A stretch of 64,000 bases of DNA from an uncultured Selenomonadales bacterium (GCA_900315155.1 OMYB01000014.1:1-64000), one strand, 5' to 3'. Counted from the first letter of the stretch, positions 25,671-34,676 are shown. The notes: generated by a model from the sequence alone, not told the origin. Program-made: numbers and translations.

Positions 25671-26876
25671 TTAAAAGAGCATCACAGCCGTCGCCTGAGT
25701 ACCCACGGGGAGCGGGCCGCTGCCGGCCGGGATGTCGAGGAATGCGTTGCAGCCGACGACGGAGGCCAGGCTGCCGGACGCGTGCTGCTGCGGCAGGTGC
25801 GCCTGGCCGTCCGGCGTCACGCGGGCGCGGATAAAACGCCGCCCGCGGCTCGCCTTGGTGAATGCATCGGCGAGCGTGACGGTCCGCGTCGTGAGCGCGA
25901 GGTCCGTGCGCCGTGCCATCTGTGCCATCGCGGGTCGAGCGAGCAGCTCAAACGTTGCGTAGCTCGCGAACGGATTGCCTGAGAGTGCGATGCCGAGCGT
26001 ATCCCCCACCGTGTAGGCGATGGCCGGGCCGCCCGGTTTCATGCAGACGCGCCAGAACAGCCGCTCACCGACTTTCCCCACGACGCCGTGCATGATATCC
26101 TTTTTGCCGACGGATACACCGCCTGTCGTGAGGAACAGATCCACGTCTTTCGCCTGTTCTGCGACCACCGTGGCGGCCGCATCGACATCGTCGGGCAGGA
26201 TGCCGAGGAGTTTCGGCGCAAAGCCCATCTCGCGCAGGCGGCCTGCGAGGATGTAGAGATTGCTGTTGTAGATCTTGCCAGGGCGCAGCTCCTCACCAGG
26301 GGCCAGCAGCTCGTCGCCCGTGCTCGCGAGCGCGATGCGCAGCGGACGGTATACCCGCACCGTCGCATAGCCCATACTCGCGATAACGCCGAGATGCGCC
26401 GCGGTCAGGCAGTCGCCTGCGTGCGCGATGACCGTGCCTTTCGCCACATCCTCGCCAGCAAAGCAGTAATTTTCATGCTCGTGCGTCTCAAAGGGCACGG
26501 AGAGCTTACCGCCCTCGGCCTGCACGCTCTCCTGCCGCACGACGCAGTCGCAGCCCTGCGGGATCGCGCCGCCCGTCATGATGCGCACGGCCTTTCCCGT
26601 GGGCACGGCCTGCGCGTAGTAGTCGCCCGCGCACTCCTCGCCGATGATATCGAGCACGGCCGGCTGCTCCGTGCTCGCCCCCGCCGTTACCGTATGACAG
26701 AACGTGTAGCCGTCGAGCGGCGAGCGGTCGAACGGCGGATTGTCAAAGGCCGCCGTGACGTCCTCCGCAAGCACGCGGCCGAGCGCGTCCAAAAGCGGCA
26801 CCTGCTCCGTCTCCGCAATCCGCGGCGCATGAGCGAGAATCACCTCGCACGCTTTTTCTAAGGATAAATCTTGCAT
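25671..26876 (-). CDS. moeA: molybdopterin molybdenumtransferase (MoeA)
   Basis: 401 residues from ATG 26876 (GAGGAGATACATT upstream). Canonical MoeA: PLLDALGRVLAEDV and FDNPPFDRSPLDGYTF at the N-terminus, IMTGGAIPQGCDCVVRQE, then the molybdopterin-binding LFLTTGGVSVGKKD and LSGNPFASYATFELL, with a C-terminal domain IV. It inserts molybdate into adenylated molybdopterin. Second of the operon. The frame continuing upstream of this ATG is a shadow of the next gene. Confidence 0.94.
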   Translation of the reverse strand: MQDLSLEKACEVILAHAPRIAETEQVPLLDALGRVLAEDVTAAFDNPPFDRSPLDGYTFCHTVTAGASTEQPAVLDIIGEECAGDYYAQAVPTGKAVRIMTGGAIPQGCDCVVRQESVQAEGGKLSVPFETHEHENYCFAGEDVAKGTVIAHAGDCLTAAHLGVIASMGYATVRVYRPLRIALASTGDELLAPGEELRPGKIYNSNLYILAGRLREMGFAPKLLGILPDDVDAAATVVAEQAKDVDLFLTTGGVSVGKKDIMHGVVGKVGERLFWRVCMKPGGPAIAYTVGDTLGIALSGNPFASYATFELLARPAMAQMARRTDLALTTRTVTLADAFTKASRGRRFIRARVTPDGQAHLPQQHASGSLASVVGCNAFLDIPAGSGPLPVGTQATAVMLF

Positions 26877-26887
26877 AATGTATCTCC

Positions 26888-27919
26888 TCAATGCTGGAAG
26901 CCGCAGGTGGGGTAGTGGCAGGTCTTGCAGTTCATGCAGAGGCCGCCGATGCCCCAATGACGGATCTGCCTGCGCGTGATGCGGTCACCTGCGATGATGC
27001 GCGGCAGGGCCATGTCGAAAACCGTGCGCGCGCTGTACATGACGCAGCCCGGCAGGCCCATGACCGGCACCGTACGGCCGTCTTTCTCGAAATACCCGAG
27101 CAGGAACATCGCGCCCGGCAGGACCGGCGCGCCGTAGGTCTCGATCTTTGCACCGGCATCGCGGATCGCGGCCGGCGTGCGGTCGTCCGGATCGACGCTC
27201 ATGCCGCCCGTGCACAGGATGAGGTCCATGCCGAGGTCCAGCAGCTCGCGGATATTCCTCTCCGTATGCTCTTTCACATCGTCCGACAGGCGGTGCTCCG
27301 TGATCGTGAGGTCAAAGGCATTCAGCTTCGCCTCGATGACTGGCGTGAACGTATCCTTGATGCGCCCGAGGAAAACCTCCGTACCCGTCGTGACGACGCC
27401 GACCTTGAGGTCCTTGCGGTACGGCAGCAGCCGCAGCAGAGGGCCCTCGCCCGCCACGCGCCGTGTTTCCTCCATCTTTTCTTTATCGATGACGAGCGGG
27501 ATCACGCGCATGCCCGCGAGCTTCTGCCCCTTCTTCACGGGCATATTTTGAGGAAGTGTCGCAATCGTGATGTCGTCGAGGTCGTTCACGGCATCGAACC
27601 GCTCCTCATCCACCTGGAACACGCCATCGCACGTCGCCGTGAGGTTGATCTTCCCCTCCTTCGGCTCGCTCGCCTCCATGTGCTCGTTCTGGCAGAGCTG
27701 ACGCAGCACCTCGGCCGCATCGTTTTCGTGCATCTTCGTCTCGTCGTTCTCCCAGATGTAGATATGGTCCTTGCCGAGCGAGAGCAGCACCGGCACGTCC
27801 TCCTCGGTAATCACATGCCCCTTGCGAAAGCGTGCATCCTTCGTCACGCCCTTCACGATCTGCGTAATATCGTGGCACAAAATCTGTCCGACGGCATCCA
27901 CGGTTTTCATTTCTTTCAT
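26888..27919 (-). CDS. MoeA-like molybdopterin-binding protein with C-terminal Cys cluster
   Basis: 343 residues related to MoeA (cd03522-type): an N-terminal region without domain II, then VVTTGTEVFLGRIKDTFTP and LILCTGGMSVDPDDRTPAAIRD, the molybdopterin-binding fold, and GLPGCVMYSARTVFD. The C-terminus GLCMNCKTCHYPTCGFQH holds four Cys and two His, likely an Fe-S or zinc site found in homologues from anaerobes. First gene after the Moco-type riboswitch. Its role may be Mo or W insertion or cofactor delivery to a specific enzyme such as the adjacent formate dehydrogenase. That is inference. Confidence 0.85.
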   Translation of the reverse strand: MKEMKTVDAVGQILCHDITQIVKGVTKDARFRKGHVITEEDVPVLLSLGKDHIYIWENDETKMHENDAAEVLRQLCQNEHMEASEPKEGKINLTATCDGVFQVDEERFDAVNDLDDITIATLPQNMPVKKGQKLAGMRVIPLVIDKEKMEETRRVAGEGPLLRLLPYRKDLKVGVVTTGTEVFLGRIKDTFTPVIEAKLNAFDLTITEHRLSDDVKEHTERNIRELLDLGMDLILCTGGMSVDPDDRTPAAIRDAGAKIETYGAPVLPGAMFLLGYFEKDGRTVPVMGLPGCVMYSARTVFDMALPRIIAGDRITRRQIRHWGIGGLCMNCKTCHYPTCGFQH

Positions 27920-27939
27920 AGCTCTATGCTCCTATACAC

Positions 27940-27982
27940 AAAAAGAAGACTGCCCATGCCACTCCGGCAAAGGACAGTCTTC
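27940..27982 (-). terminator. attenuator terminator of the Moco riboswitch
   Basis: Minus strand GAAGACTGTCC (27972-27982) with GGGCAGTCTTC (27945-27955), one G-U pair, further inner pairing TGCC/GGCA, then TTTTTG. It ends only about 20 bp before the first gene's ATG, so it must be bypassed for the operon to be expressed. Confidence 0.85.
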
Positions 27983-28004
27983 CAGATAGTCGTATCTTAC
28001 GTTT

Positions 28005-28135
28005 CCTAGGCGTCGTCTATCTTTCAGGCTCCTTTTCAACAGGGAAGGCGACGGCGTTTCCTCCGTCACCCCGGCGCGGCAGCATAGCGGGTATCCCTCC
28101 CACCGTAGCATGCCTTTGCTCGGAGTCGCTTTGTT
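28005..28135 (-). promoter_or_regulatory. molybdenum (tungsten) cofactor riboswitch
   Basis: The minus-strand leader has the features I recall for the Moco RNA motif (Rfam RF01055): GACTCCGAGC near the 5' end (28119-28128), GGGAGGGATACCCGC, and GGTGACGGAGGAAACGCC (about 28053-28070), where CUCCG and CGGAG can form the basal stem and GAAA a tetraloop. The aptamer is followed by a terminator and then by seven Mo genes, the expected context. Ligand-bound aptamer probably favours the terminator. Exact boundaries are uncertain. A cobalamin riboswitch was considered and does not fit. Confidence 0.8.
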
Positions 28136-28142
28136 AGATATT

Positions 28143-28151
28143 ATTCTAACA
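28143..28151 (-). promoter_or_regulatory. promoter of the riboswitch-Mo operon
   Basis: Extended -10 TGT-TAGAAT on the minus strand, about 8 bp before the first conserved riboswitch bases. The -35 is poor. Confidence 0.5.
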
Positions 28152-28180
28152 CAATTCGCCAAATTTTACTTTGACTTTTG

Positions 28181-28846
28181 TCACTCGATATCCTTGCGAT
28201 CGACTTTGCCTTCTGCGACGAGTTCATCGACCCATTTGCCGTGGTGCTTGACGGCGTACTCGGTCTTGACCGTACCATCCCGCATACCCTGGAACGAATC
28301 CGGGTTCACGCCGATGGCCAGGTAGATGTGGCCGAGTGCTGCAGCGAAGCCTACGCCGCCCGCGATGCTGTGGATGGGGATCGCCCATGCCTGCAGCGCC
28401 TGCGGGAGGTCCTGGCCGAGCCAGAGCACGAGGCCGGAGGCCACGAGCACGACCCAGAGCCCCATCTGCAGCAGGATGTTCATCTTCTCGCCGCCGTTGT
28501 AGAAGCCCTGTTTCGGCATATCCGGCTCCCCGCCGATGAGCTCAGCCGGGAACTTCTTCTGGAACTCGATATCGTCCTTCGTGAAGTGCAGCGCCTCACT
28601 GAGGAGACGGCCATAGCCTTCACGGGCGATGAACATGCCGATGACCGGCGTTGCGATGAACACGCACGCAAAGAAGCGGTGTGCCATCTGGAGGTTGTGC
28701 GGGCCGATGGCGCGGTAGAAATCGCCGAAAGACGGAATATAGAGCGGCAGGGCCGTGAGGAACAGCATGAGGAAGGAAACACCGTTGAGCCAGTGGCAGA
28801 TGATAAAGCCCTTCTTATGGCGCGGCAGATATTTCAGCTTAGCCAT
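28181..28846 (-). CDS. fdhC: formate dehydrogenase cytochrome b (gamma) subunit
   Basis: 221 residues with four membrane helices: about 14-42, 64-92, 135-158 and 172-195. Histidines in CHWLNGVS (about 18), MAHRFF and IPIHSIAGG are candidates for two haem b ligand pairs, as in FdnI/FdoI. It takes electrons from the Fe-S subunit and passes them to the menaquinone pool. It follows fdhB by 5 bp. Confidence 0.9.
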   Translation of the reverse strand: MAKLKYLPRHKKGFIICHWLNGVSFLMLFLTALPLYIPSFGDFYRAIGPHNLQMAHRFFACVFIATPVIGMFIAREGYGRLLSEALHFTKDDIEFQKKFPAELIGGEPDMPKQGFYNGGEKMNILLQMGLWVVLVASGLVLWLGQDLPQALQAWAIPIHSIAGGVGFAAALGHIYLAIGVNPDSFQGMRDGTVKTEYAVKHHGKWVDELVAEGKVDRKDIE

Positions 28847-28851
28847 GAGCC

Positions 28852-29658
28852 TCAGTCCTCCTTCTTATTCTTCTTGTCCATGCGATCCTTGCGGAACTTC
28901 GCGACAGCTGCCATGCCGACGATACCGGCGACAGCGCCGATGCCGGCGAGCTGGCCGACCGGGCGGACGACATCCTTCCACATGTTGATGGACTTCGGGT
29001 TCTCCGGGTCAGCCGGCAGGCCGAACGTCTCCGGCTTATCCGTGAGGATGTACATCATATGGTTGCCGCCGACCTTGTTGTCGCCGACGCCGTAGAGCTG
29101 GGCATTCGGGAACGACTGCTTGACGGCCTCGAGACGCTCCTTCGCGAGCTTCTCCATCTCCGCCTTCGGGCCAAAGCTGATGGCATCGGCCGTGCAGGTC
29201 TTGGCGCAGGACGGGACGAGGCCCTCCTGGATGCGGTCAAAGCAGAGATCGCATTTCTTGGATTTGTGCGTGAGCCCGTCGATCTTCGGCACGCCGAACG
29301 GGCAGTTCTTCGCGCAGTAGCCGCAGCCGACGCACTGGTCTTCGTTGATGACGACCGCACCGGAGTCGAGCTTTGCGATGGCGTTCTCCGGGCAGCCGTT
29401 ACGGCAGGCCGGGTCGCCGCAGTGCATGCACTGGACCTTGATGATATCCCAGCGGAACTTGCCTTTCTCATCGGTGTTCTCGTTGAATTTCACGAGGTTC
29501 AGCGTCGTCGGCGTCAGGTCTTTATGCGACTGGAACTGTCCCTCGAACGGGGTGCTCATGTCCGCCGGCAGGTCGTGCCACTGCTTGCATGCGACCATGC
29601 AGGCGCGGCAGCCGCTGCAGCGGGAAATATCGTGCAGCATAGCCATTTCTTGTGCCAT
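28852..29658 (-). CDS. fdhB: formate dehydrogenase iron-sulfur (beta) subunit
   Basis: 268 residues. Four ferredoxin-type clusters: CSGCRACMVACKQWHD (about 14-29), CMHCGDPACRNGCPE (about 78-92), CVGCGYCAKNCPFG (about 108-121), and CDLCFDRIQEG...CAKTC (about 132-152). A C-terminal helix (GIGAVAGIVGMAAVAKF) anchors it to the membrane. There is no signal peptide, so it should travel with the Tat-exported alpha subunit. Confidence 0.92.
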   Translation of the reverse strand: MAQEMAMLHDISRCSGCRACMVACKQWHDLPADMSTPFEGQFQSHKDLTPTTLNLVKFNENTDEKGKFRWDIIKVQCMHCGDPACRNGCPENAIAKLDSGAVVINEDQCVGCGYCAKNCPFGVPKIDGLTHKSKKCDLCFDRIQEGLVPSCAKTCTADAISFGPKAEMEKLAKERLEAVKQSFPNAQLYGVGDNKVGGNHMMYILTDKPETFGLPADPENPKSINMWKDVVRPVGQLAGIGAVAGIVGMAAVAKFRKDRMDKKNKKED

Positions 29659-29694
29659 GATTATCTATCTCCTTCCGCGATGGGTGAAGCCGTT

Positions 29695-30570
29695 TCACCC
29701 GTTTGCGAGCAATACATTGCCTTTCTTCGAAAGTCCTTTTTCCTCTCCGAGGACGTCGAGATGGAGCGTCGTCCAATCCTGCAGGTAGATATCCTCCTGC
29801 CCATGACCGACATACGTCTTGATATAGCTGTGGCACTCGTCGCAGGTATCGAGACGCACGCTGCCTTCGTCCGGGACGAGCAGCGGCAGCTTTTCGGTAT
29901 CCTTGCAGCCGCAGTAGACGCAGCCGATGCGCGTGAAATGCCACTGCGTATGGCAGCCGCCGCAGCTCAGGTAACGCTCGGCACCATTAGCCTCGCTCTC
30001 CTTCCTGAGCTGCGCCATGACGGGCTGACGGCCGCACACGGGGCAGTAATTGCGTTTCCACGCACCCTCCCAGAACGAGGCCGCTTTGACCTCTGCTGGG
30101 ATCAGGGCATCGATGATACCCCAGCCGATGAGGCGCAGGAGCGATTCATGGAGCCTGGCCATCTCCGCGAGGTGATGGATTTCTTCATCCTTCTGCTCGA
30201 TGAGCTGGGAAAAGAATTCCTGCACTTCGCGCAGCGAGGTCTCCCCCACCCAGATACGCCAGTCATCCAAAGCCTTCTGCATCTGCGCCGGGGCCTCGAT
30301 GCGGTCCGATGCCTCCAGGACATCGGGCAGTACGGCAGCGGCGACCTTCACGATGGTCTTGTGGAGTACCGGGTGCTGCAGCAGAGGCACACCATCTTTG
30401 ACGAGCGCGCGGCATTCGTCGGCTTCCGGCAGTTCGACCGGCGTGACGGTATCCGCGAGCACGGCCTGCAGGCTCAGGAACAAGTGTCCCGTCTCCTCCA
30501 GGAACGGATGGGCTTTCATGTGCTGCTCCAGCAGCTCGTTTTTCGTCATCGTTTCAGGCTTTTTCTTCAT
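29695..30570 (-). CDS. fdhE: formate dehydrogenase accessory protein FdhE
   Basis: 291 residues. The C-terminal half carries the FdhE cysteine pairs: CPVCGRQP, CGGCHTQW, CVYCGCKD and CDECHSYIK, which bind iron in the rubredoxin-like fold. FdhE acts in the cytoplasm in maturation of respiratory formate dehydrogenases. It sits between the alpha and beta subunit genes, whereas in E. coli fdhE follows the structural genes. Confidence 0.92.
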   Translation of the reverse strand: MKKKPETMTKNELLEQHMKAHPFLEETGHLFLSLQAVLADTVTPVELPEADECRALVKDGVPLLQHPVLHKTIVKVAAAVLPDVLEASDRIEAPAQMQKALDDWRIWVGETSLREVQEFFSQLIEQKDEEIHHLAEMARLHESLLRLIGWGIIDALIPAEVKAASFWEGAWKRNYCPVCGRQPVMAQLRKESEANGAERYLSCGGCHTQWHFTRIGCVYCGCKDTEKLPLLVPDEGSVRLDTCDECHSYIKTYVGHGQEDIYLQDWTTLHLDVLGEEKGLSKKGNVLLANG

Positions 30571-30615
30571 CGGACTGACTCTCCTATCTCCTTCCGGTTC
30601 CTCTCAGGGTCCGGA

Positions 30616-33600
30616 TCAGGCTTTCTTGATGTCGACGAGGCAGGCTTTGAACTCCTGCTCCTGGGCATTCGGGTCCAGTGCGTCGATCGTGAGGTAGTTC
30701 GTGGACGGACCCTTCGACAGGCCCTTGAATCCCCAGCTGTACGGCATCCAGACCATGTGCGTCTCTTTGCCGTTGATCGTCAGCGGCTGTGCGCGTTTCG
30801 TGACCATGGCCTTGACCGTGATCTCGCTGCGCGTGGAGCGGACCTTGACCTTATCGCCGGCCTTGATGCCGAGCTTTCCGGCGAGCTGCTCACTGATCTC
30901 GACGAACGGCTCCTTGACGAGCTCGTTGAGCCACGGGATGTTGCGCGTGACCGTACCGGAGCACCAGTGCTCAGCGATACCGGAGCTCGTGAGGACGTAC
31001 GGATACTCCTCCGGCGTACCGATCTTCTGCAGTTCCGGAACGCGCGGGTAGATGCAGCACGGGTTGAACTGGACGTTCTCGTGCAGGGCGTTCTTCGTCG
31101 GGCTCTCGACCGGCTCGTAGAACTCCGGGATTGGGCCATCGACCGGCGTCGAGGAATGATCGCGGGATTTGCCGTCCGGATTCTTATCCGTGTACTCGGC
31201 GGCAAAGAGACGGCCGATGCCCTCGCCGTTCATGCGGAACGGCTTCTGGCCATCCGGCGTATCCGGGCCGGCTTTGCGGTTGCCGACATCCGGCACATCG
31301 TAGCCCGTCCACTCGCCCTTCGCGGCATCCCACCAGACGAGTTTCTTGTCCGGGTCGATCGGCTGACCCTTCTCGTCGCACGAAGCGCGGTTGTAGAGCA
31401 TGTGGATGTTATCCGGCCAGCACCATGCGTAGTGCGGATAGATGCCGCGGTCGCCCTCGTCATCCTGCTCGCGGCGCTGCGGCAGGGACTCGCCGCCGCC
31501 GTAGACACCGGCGTAGATCCACATACCGCTGTTCGTCGTGCCGTCCGCCTTAATCTCGCGGATGCCGTTCAGCAGCTTGCCCGTCGTCAGGTCGTAACCG
31601 TTGACCTCTTTGAGGATATCCTCGACCGTGTGGTCATCCGAGTAGTTCCACGTCATGAACTTGATCGGATCATCCTTCGGATCCGTGGAATCTTCGTAGA
31701 GCTCAACGATGCGGCGCCAGAGCTTGTTGCAGATCCAGTAGTCCGGCTTCGAGTCACCGAGCGGTGCCGGGCCTTCCTGGCGCCACTGGACGAGACGCAT
31801 GGAGTTCGTGATGGAGCCGCGGCGCTCGAGGTAGGAGCAGGCCGGCAGGAAGATGACTTCCGTCTGGATATCCTGCGGCTTCTCGCCCGGCTTGTTCCAG
31901 AACTCTGCCGTCTCGTTGACGAAGATATCCTGGCAAACGAGCGCATCGAGCTTCTTCAGACCGCCCTGGACCATGTTCAGGTTCGCGTTCGAAACGGCCG
32001 GATTCTGACCAGCGACATAGATGAGCTTGACATTGCCCGCATTCGCCTCATCGAACATGCCGTAGATGGAGTCGTTGTGGTGGCCATTGCGGATCGGCAG
32101 GAACTTCATGCCGTAGTCGTTCTCGGCCGTCGCATGCTCACCGTACCACGCAAGCAGCGTGTTGCGCAGGAACTTCGAACGGAACGTGCCGCTCTTCTGC
32201 TCCCATTTCGCGAACGTATTCGTCGTATGCGTCGGGTAATCGAGGTAGCCCGGCAGGCAGTTGAACTCGATGGCGAAGTCCGTGGAAGCCTGCACGTTCG
32301 GCTGACCACGCATGGCGTCGATACCCGTGCCGGCACGGCCGACGTTGCCCATGAGGAGCTGGATGATCGTGAAGCAGCGGATGTTCTCGACGCCGACCGT
32401 ATGCTGCGTCATGCCGAGCGCATACATAAAGATCGTCGGCTGCTTCGTGCTGAGGATCTCAGCGGCCTCCTTGATTGTATCGGCCGGGATACCCGTGATG
32501 TTCGAAGCCATCTCGAACGTATAGCGGCTGTAATGCTCCTTCATGACGCTCATGACCGTGTGCGGCGCAAAGATGTCGCTGGCCTTCTGCGGCTTGCCGT
32601 CCGGACCGAGGTCATAGCCCCACGTTGTCTTGTCGTAGCTGCGCGTCTGCGCATTGTAGCCGGAGAACACGCCGTCCTGGAACCCGAAGTCCGGGCGCAG
32701 CAGGCAGTAAGCGTTCGTGTTGCGGCGGACATAGTCCTCGTCAAACTTGCGGTTCGAGATGATGTAATTGATGATAGCTCCGAGGAAGATAATATCCGTA
32801 CCCGGACGGATCTGAATGAATTTATCCGCAATCTTTGACGTACGCGTAAAGCGCATATCCACGTGAACGATCTTCGCGCCGTTCTCTTTGGCTTTCATGA
32901 TATTCTTGAGACCCATCGGATGGCACTCCGCGATGTTCGAGCCCTCGATCCAGAGCAGCTTTGCATCCTTGATGTTCATCCAGGAGCCCGTCATAGCGCC
33001 GCGGCCGAACGCTGCGCCCATAGCCGGCGGCGTCGTCGCATGGCAGACACGCGTCTGGTTATCCGTGTAGACGGCACCGATACCGCGCGTCATCTTGATG
33101 AGCTGATAGCACTCCTCGTTGTTGACCTGCGAGCCGCCGATGAAGGCGATGGCATCCGTACGGTGTACCGGAACGGTCTCGCCGTCGATGGTCTCCGTCT
33201 CTTTCCAGTTCTCGTCGCGGGCCTTCTTAAAGGCATGTGCTGCCTTGTCGATGGCCTCGTCCCAGGAGATCTCCTCCCAGTGGTCGCTGCCCGGTGCACG
33301 GTACAGCGGCTTCGTTGCGCGCTCTTTCGAGTTCGGGACCTGGCCGTAGCCGAGTCCCTTCGTGCAGAGCGCACCGCGGTTGATCGGGCTGTCCGGATCA
33401 CCCTCGAGGTTGATGAGCTTGCCATCCTTCACGGAGCCGACGACACCGCAGCCGCACGCGCAGAAATGGCAGATGGAGGTAAATTCCTTCGCGCCCTTGA
33501 GTTTGAACTCCTTGGCCGCGGCCTGGACCTTCGGCATGTCGATGCCGAGGCTGCCAAGGGCTGCTGCGATGCTCGCAAGACCCGTGGCCTTCAGGAAGTC

Positions 33601-33618
33601 ACGTCTGGTTAAATCCAT
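30616..33618 (-). CDS. fdhG: formate dehydrogenase catalytic (alpha) subunit, cysteine form
   Basis: 1000 residues, Tat-exported: TRRDFLKATG at 4-13. Fe-S site Cys50, Cys53, Cys57 and Cys85. The active-site segment NQTRVCHATTPPAMG places Cys192 (codon TGC) where many homologues have selenocysteine, followed by the usual His193. AFGRGAMTGSWMNIKDAKLLW and the C-terminal molydopterin dinucleotide-binding domain (about 880-1000) complete a DMSO-reductase-family enzyme of the FdnG/FdoG type. It oxidises formate to CO2 on the outer face of the inner membrane. The strong ribosome binding site AAGGAGG supports ATG 33618. Confidence 0.94.
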   Translation of the reverse strand: MDLTRRDFLKATGLASIAAALGSLGIDMPKVQAAAKEFKLKGAKEFTSICHFCACGCGVVGSVKDGKLINLEGDPDSPINRGALCTKGLGYGQVPNSKERATKPLYRAPGSDHWEEISWDEAIDKAAHAFKKARDENWKETETIDGETVPVHRTDAIAFIGGSQVNNEECYQLIKMTRGIGAVYTDNQTRVCHATTPPAMGAAFGRGAMTGSWMNIKDAKLLWIEGSNIAECHPMGLKNIMKAKENGAKIVHVDMRFTRTSKIADKFIQIRPGTDIIFLGAIINYIISNRKFDEDYVRRNTNAYCLLRPDFGFQDGVFSGYNAQTRSYDKTTWGYDLGPDGKPQKASDIFAPHTVMSVMKEHYSRYTFEMASNITGIPADTIKEAAEILSTKQPTIFMYALGMTQHTVGVENIRCFTIIQLLMGNVGRAGTGIDAMRGQPNVQASTDFAIEFNCLPGYLDYPTHTTNTFAKWEQKSGTFRSKFLRNTLLAWYGEHATAENDYGMKFLPIRNGHHNDSIYGMFDEANAGNVKLIYVAGQNPAVSNANLNMVQGGLKKLDALVCQDIFVNETAEFWNKPGEKPQDIQTEVIFLPACSYLERRGSITNSMRLVQWRQEGPAPLGDSKPDYWICNKLWRRIVELYEDSTDPKDDPIKFMTWNYSDDHTVEDILKEVNGYDLTTGKLLNGIREIKADGTTNSGMWIYAGVYGGGESLPQRREQDDEGDRGIYPHYAWCWPDNIHMLYNRASCDEKGQPIDPDKKLVWWDAAKGEWTGYDVPDVGNRKAGPDTPDGQKPFRMNGEGIGRLFAAEYTDKNPDGKSRDHSSTPVDGPIPEFYEPVESPTKNALHENVQFNPCCIYPRVPELQKIGTPEEYPYVLTSSGIAEHWCSGTVTRNIPWLNELVKEPFVEISEQLAGKLGIKAGDKVKVRSTRSEITVKAMVTKRAQPLTINGKETHMVWMPYSWGFKGLSKGPSTNYLTIDALDPNAQEQEFKACLVDIKKA

Positions 33619-33739
33619 CTAGATTTCCTCCTTCAAAAATACACATTCTATTTATGAACAGGGGCTCTGCCCTGATTCAAGCAATAACTAAAATTTATTT
33701 TGGGTATCGAAAAAAAGTATGATAAATTTTGAACTTTTT

Positions 33740-34555
33740 TCAGATGCCGGCCTCATCCCGGAGCACGATGCGCTCCGGATGGGTGTAGATGCAGAAACTG
33801 CCGGGGGCCATGCGCGCGCAGAGCGTGATGCCGAGCTTCTGTGCGAGGCGCAGGGAAAGCGTCGTCGGCACGGATTTCGCGGCGACGGCAGCGACGCCCA
33901 TGCGGCCGAGCTTCATCATCATCTCGGACGAGCAGCGCCCGCTGAAGACGATGAGCTTATCCGTGATGTCGATGTGATGGCGCAGCGCCCAGCCGTAGAG
34001 CTTGTCAAAGACGTTGTGGCGGCCGATGTCCTCGCGGAACACGAGGATCTCGCGCTTCTTCTGGTCGAAGAGCACGCCGCTGTGGACGCCGTTCGTCTTC
34101 TCGTGCGTGGCCGCGAGGATGCCGAGCAGGTGATCTGCCGTCGCGAGGATATCCTTCGCCACAAAGCGCACATCGCGCGGACGCTCGAAGATTTTCTCCG
34201 GGTCGCAGGCGAGGATATCGCGTGCGCGGTAGTAGCGCGGGTCCTCCGCAGCCTTGGCGGCAAAGGCCTGCGCCTCCTCCGTCGTCTCTACCTCGGCCGT
34301 GAGGTTCTCCTCGTCGATAGAGAGGCGGACGATGTCGTCGGCCGTGCGGATCTTTCCCATCTGGGCGAGAATGCCGGTCACGAGATCGGCGTGGTCGCCA
34401 GGCGAGCAGAACGACGACGTGAGCGGCGCACCGTTCAGCGTGATGTCGAGGCAGCACTCCTTCGACGTGAACTTGTGGTCCTTCACGAATACATCCGATT
34501 CGGATACATACCTTCTGACCGGAAAATCGACCAGCTCCTGCTCTCTTGCCTGCAT
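33740..34555 (-). CDS. fdhD: formate dehydrogenase sulfurtransferase-like protein FdhD
   Basis: 271 residues from ATG 34555 (AGGAGG, spacing about 6; the frame to 34648 lacks support). FdhD core: GVHSGVLF, FREDIGRHNVFDKLYGWAL, and FSGRCSSEMMMKLGRMGVAAVAAKS. The CxxC pair used for sulfur transfer in E. coli FdhD (around residue 121) is not visible. Only DILACDPEK has a Cys in that region. It either uses single Cys residues or works differently. It lies directly upstream of fdhG with its own promoter. Confidence 0.9.
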   Translation of the reverse strand: MQAREQELVDFPVRRYVSESDVFVKDHKFTSKECCLDITLNGAPLTSSFCSPGDHADLVTGILAQMGKIRTADDIVRLSIDEENLTAEVETTEEAQAFAAKAAEDPRYYRARDILACDPEKIFERPRDVRFVAKDILATADHLLGILAATHEKTNGVHSGVLFDQKKREILVFREDIGRHNVFDKLYGWALRHHIDITDKLIVFSGRCSSEMMMKLGRMGVAAVAAKSVPTTLSLRLAQKLGITLCARMAPGSFCIYTHPERIVLRDEAGI

Positions 34556-34619
34556 GGAAAACCTCCTGACGAGTACATCGTATTTTTTATTTCTTACCCA
34601 CATTTCTCTTGACAGTTCT

Positions 34620-34648
34620 ATTATAGTCCGAACGAACTTGTATGGCAA
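34620..34648 (-). promoter_or_regulatory. promoter of fdhD
   Basis: TTGCCA (34643-34648), a 17-bp spacer and TATAAT (34620-34625), 65 bp before the ATG. Confidence 0.7.
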
Positions 34649-34650
34649 AC

Positions 34651-34676
34651 GACAAAAAAACGGCCCGAAGGCCGTT
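34651..34676 (-). terminator. terminator of sigH
   Basis: Minus strand AAACGGCC-ttcg-GGCCGTTT followed by TTTTTT overlap (34653-34660). It separates the sigH transcript from fdhD. Confidence 0.85.

Noticed and set aside
28005..28135. Cobalamin riboswitch
   Set aside because: The conserved B12-box-like blocks (GCCACTG and following) are absent, and the downstream genes are for molybdenum, not cobalamin.
29059..32838. 1259-codon plus-strand open frame
   Set aside because: Antisense to fdhG, fdhE and fdhB, which have clear domains. It is explained by high G+C at third positions; no domain or ribosome binding site.
33036..33048. Possible selenocysteine codon in formate dehydrogenase
   Set aside because: The active-site codon on the minus strand is TGC (Cys), and there is no in-frame TGA.
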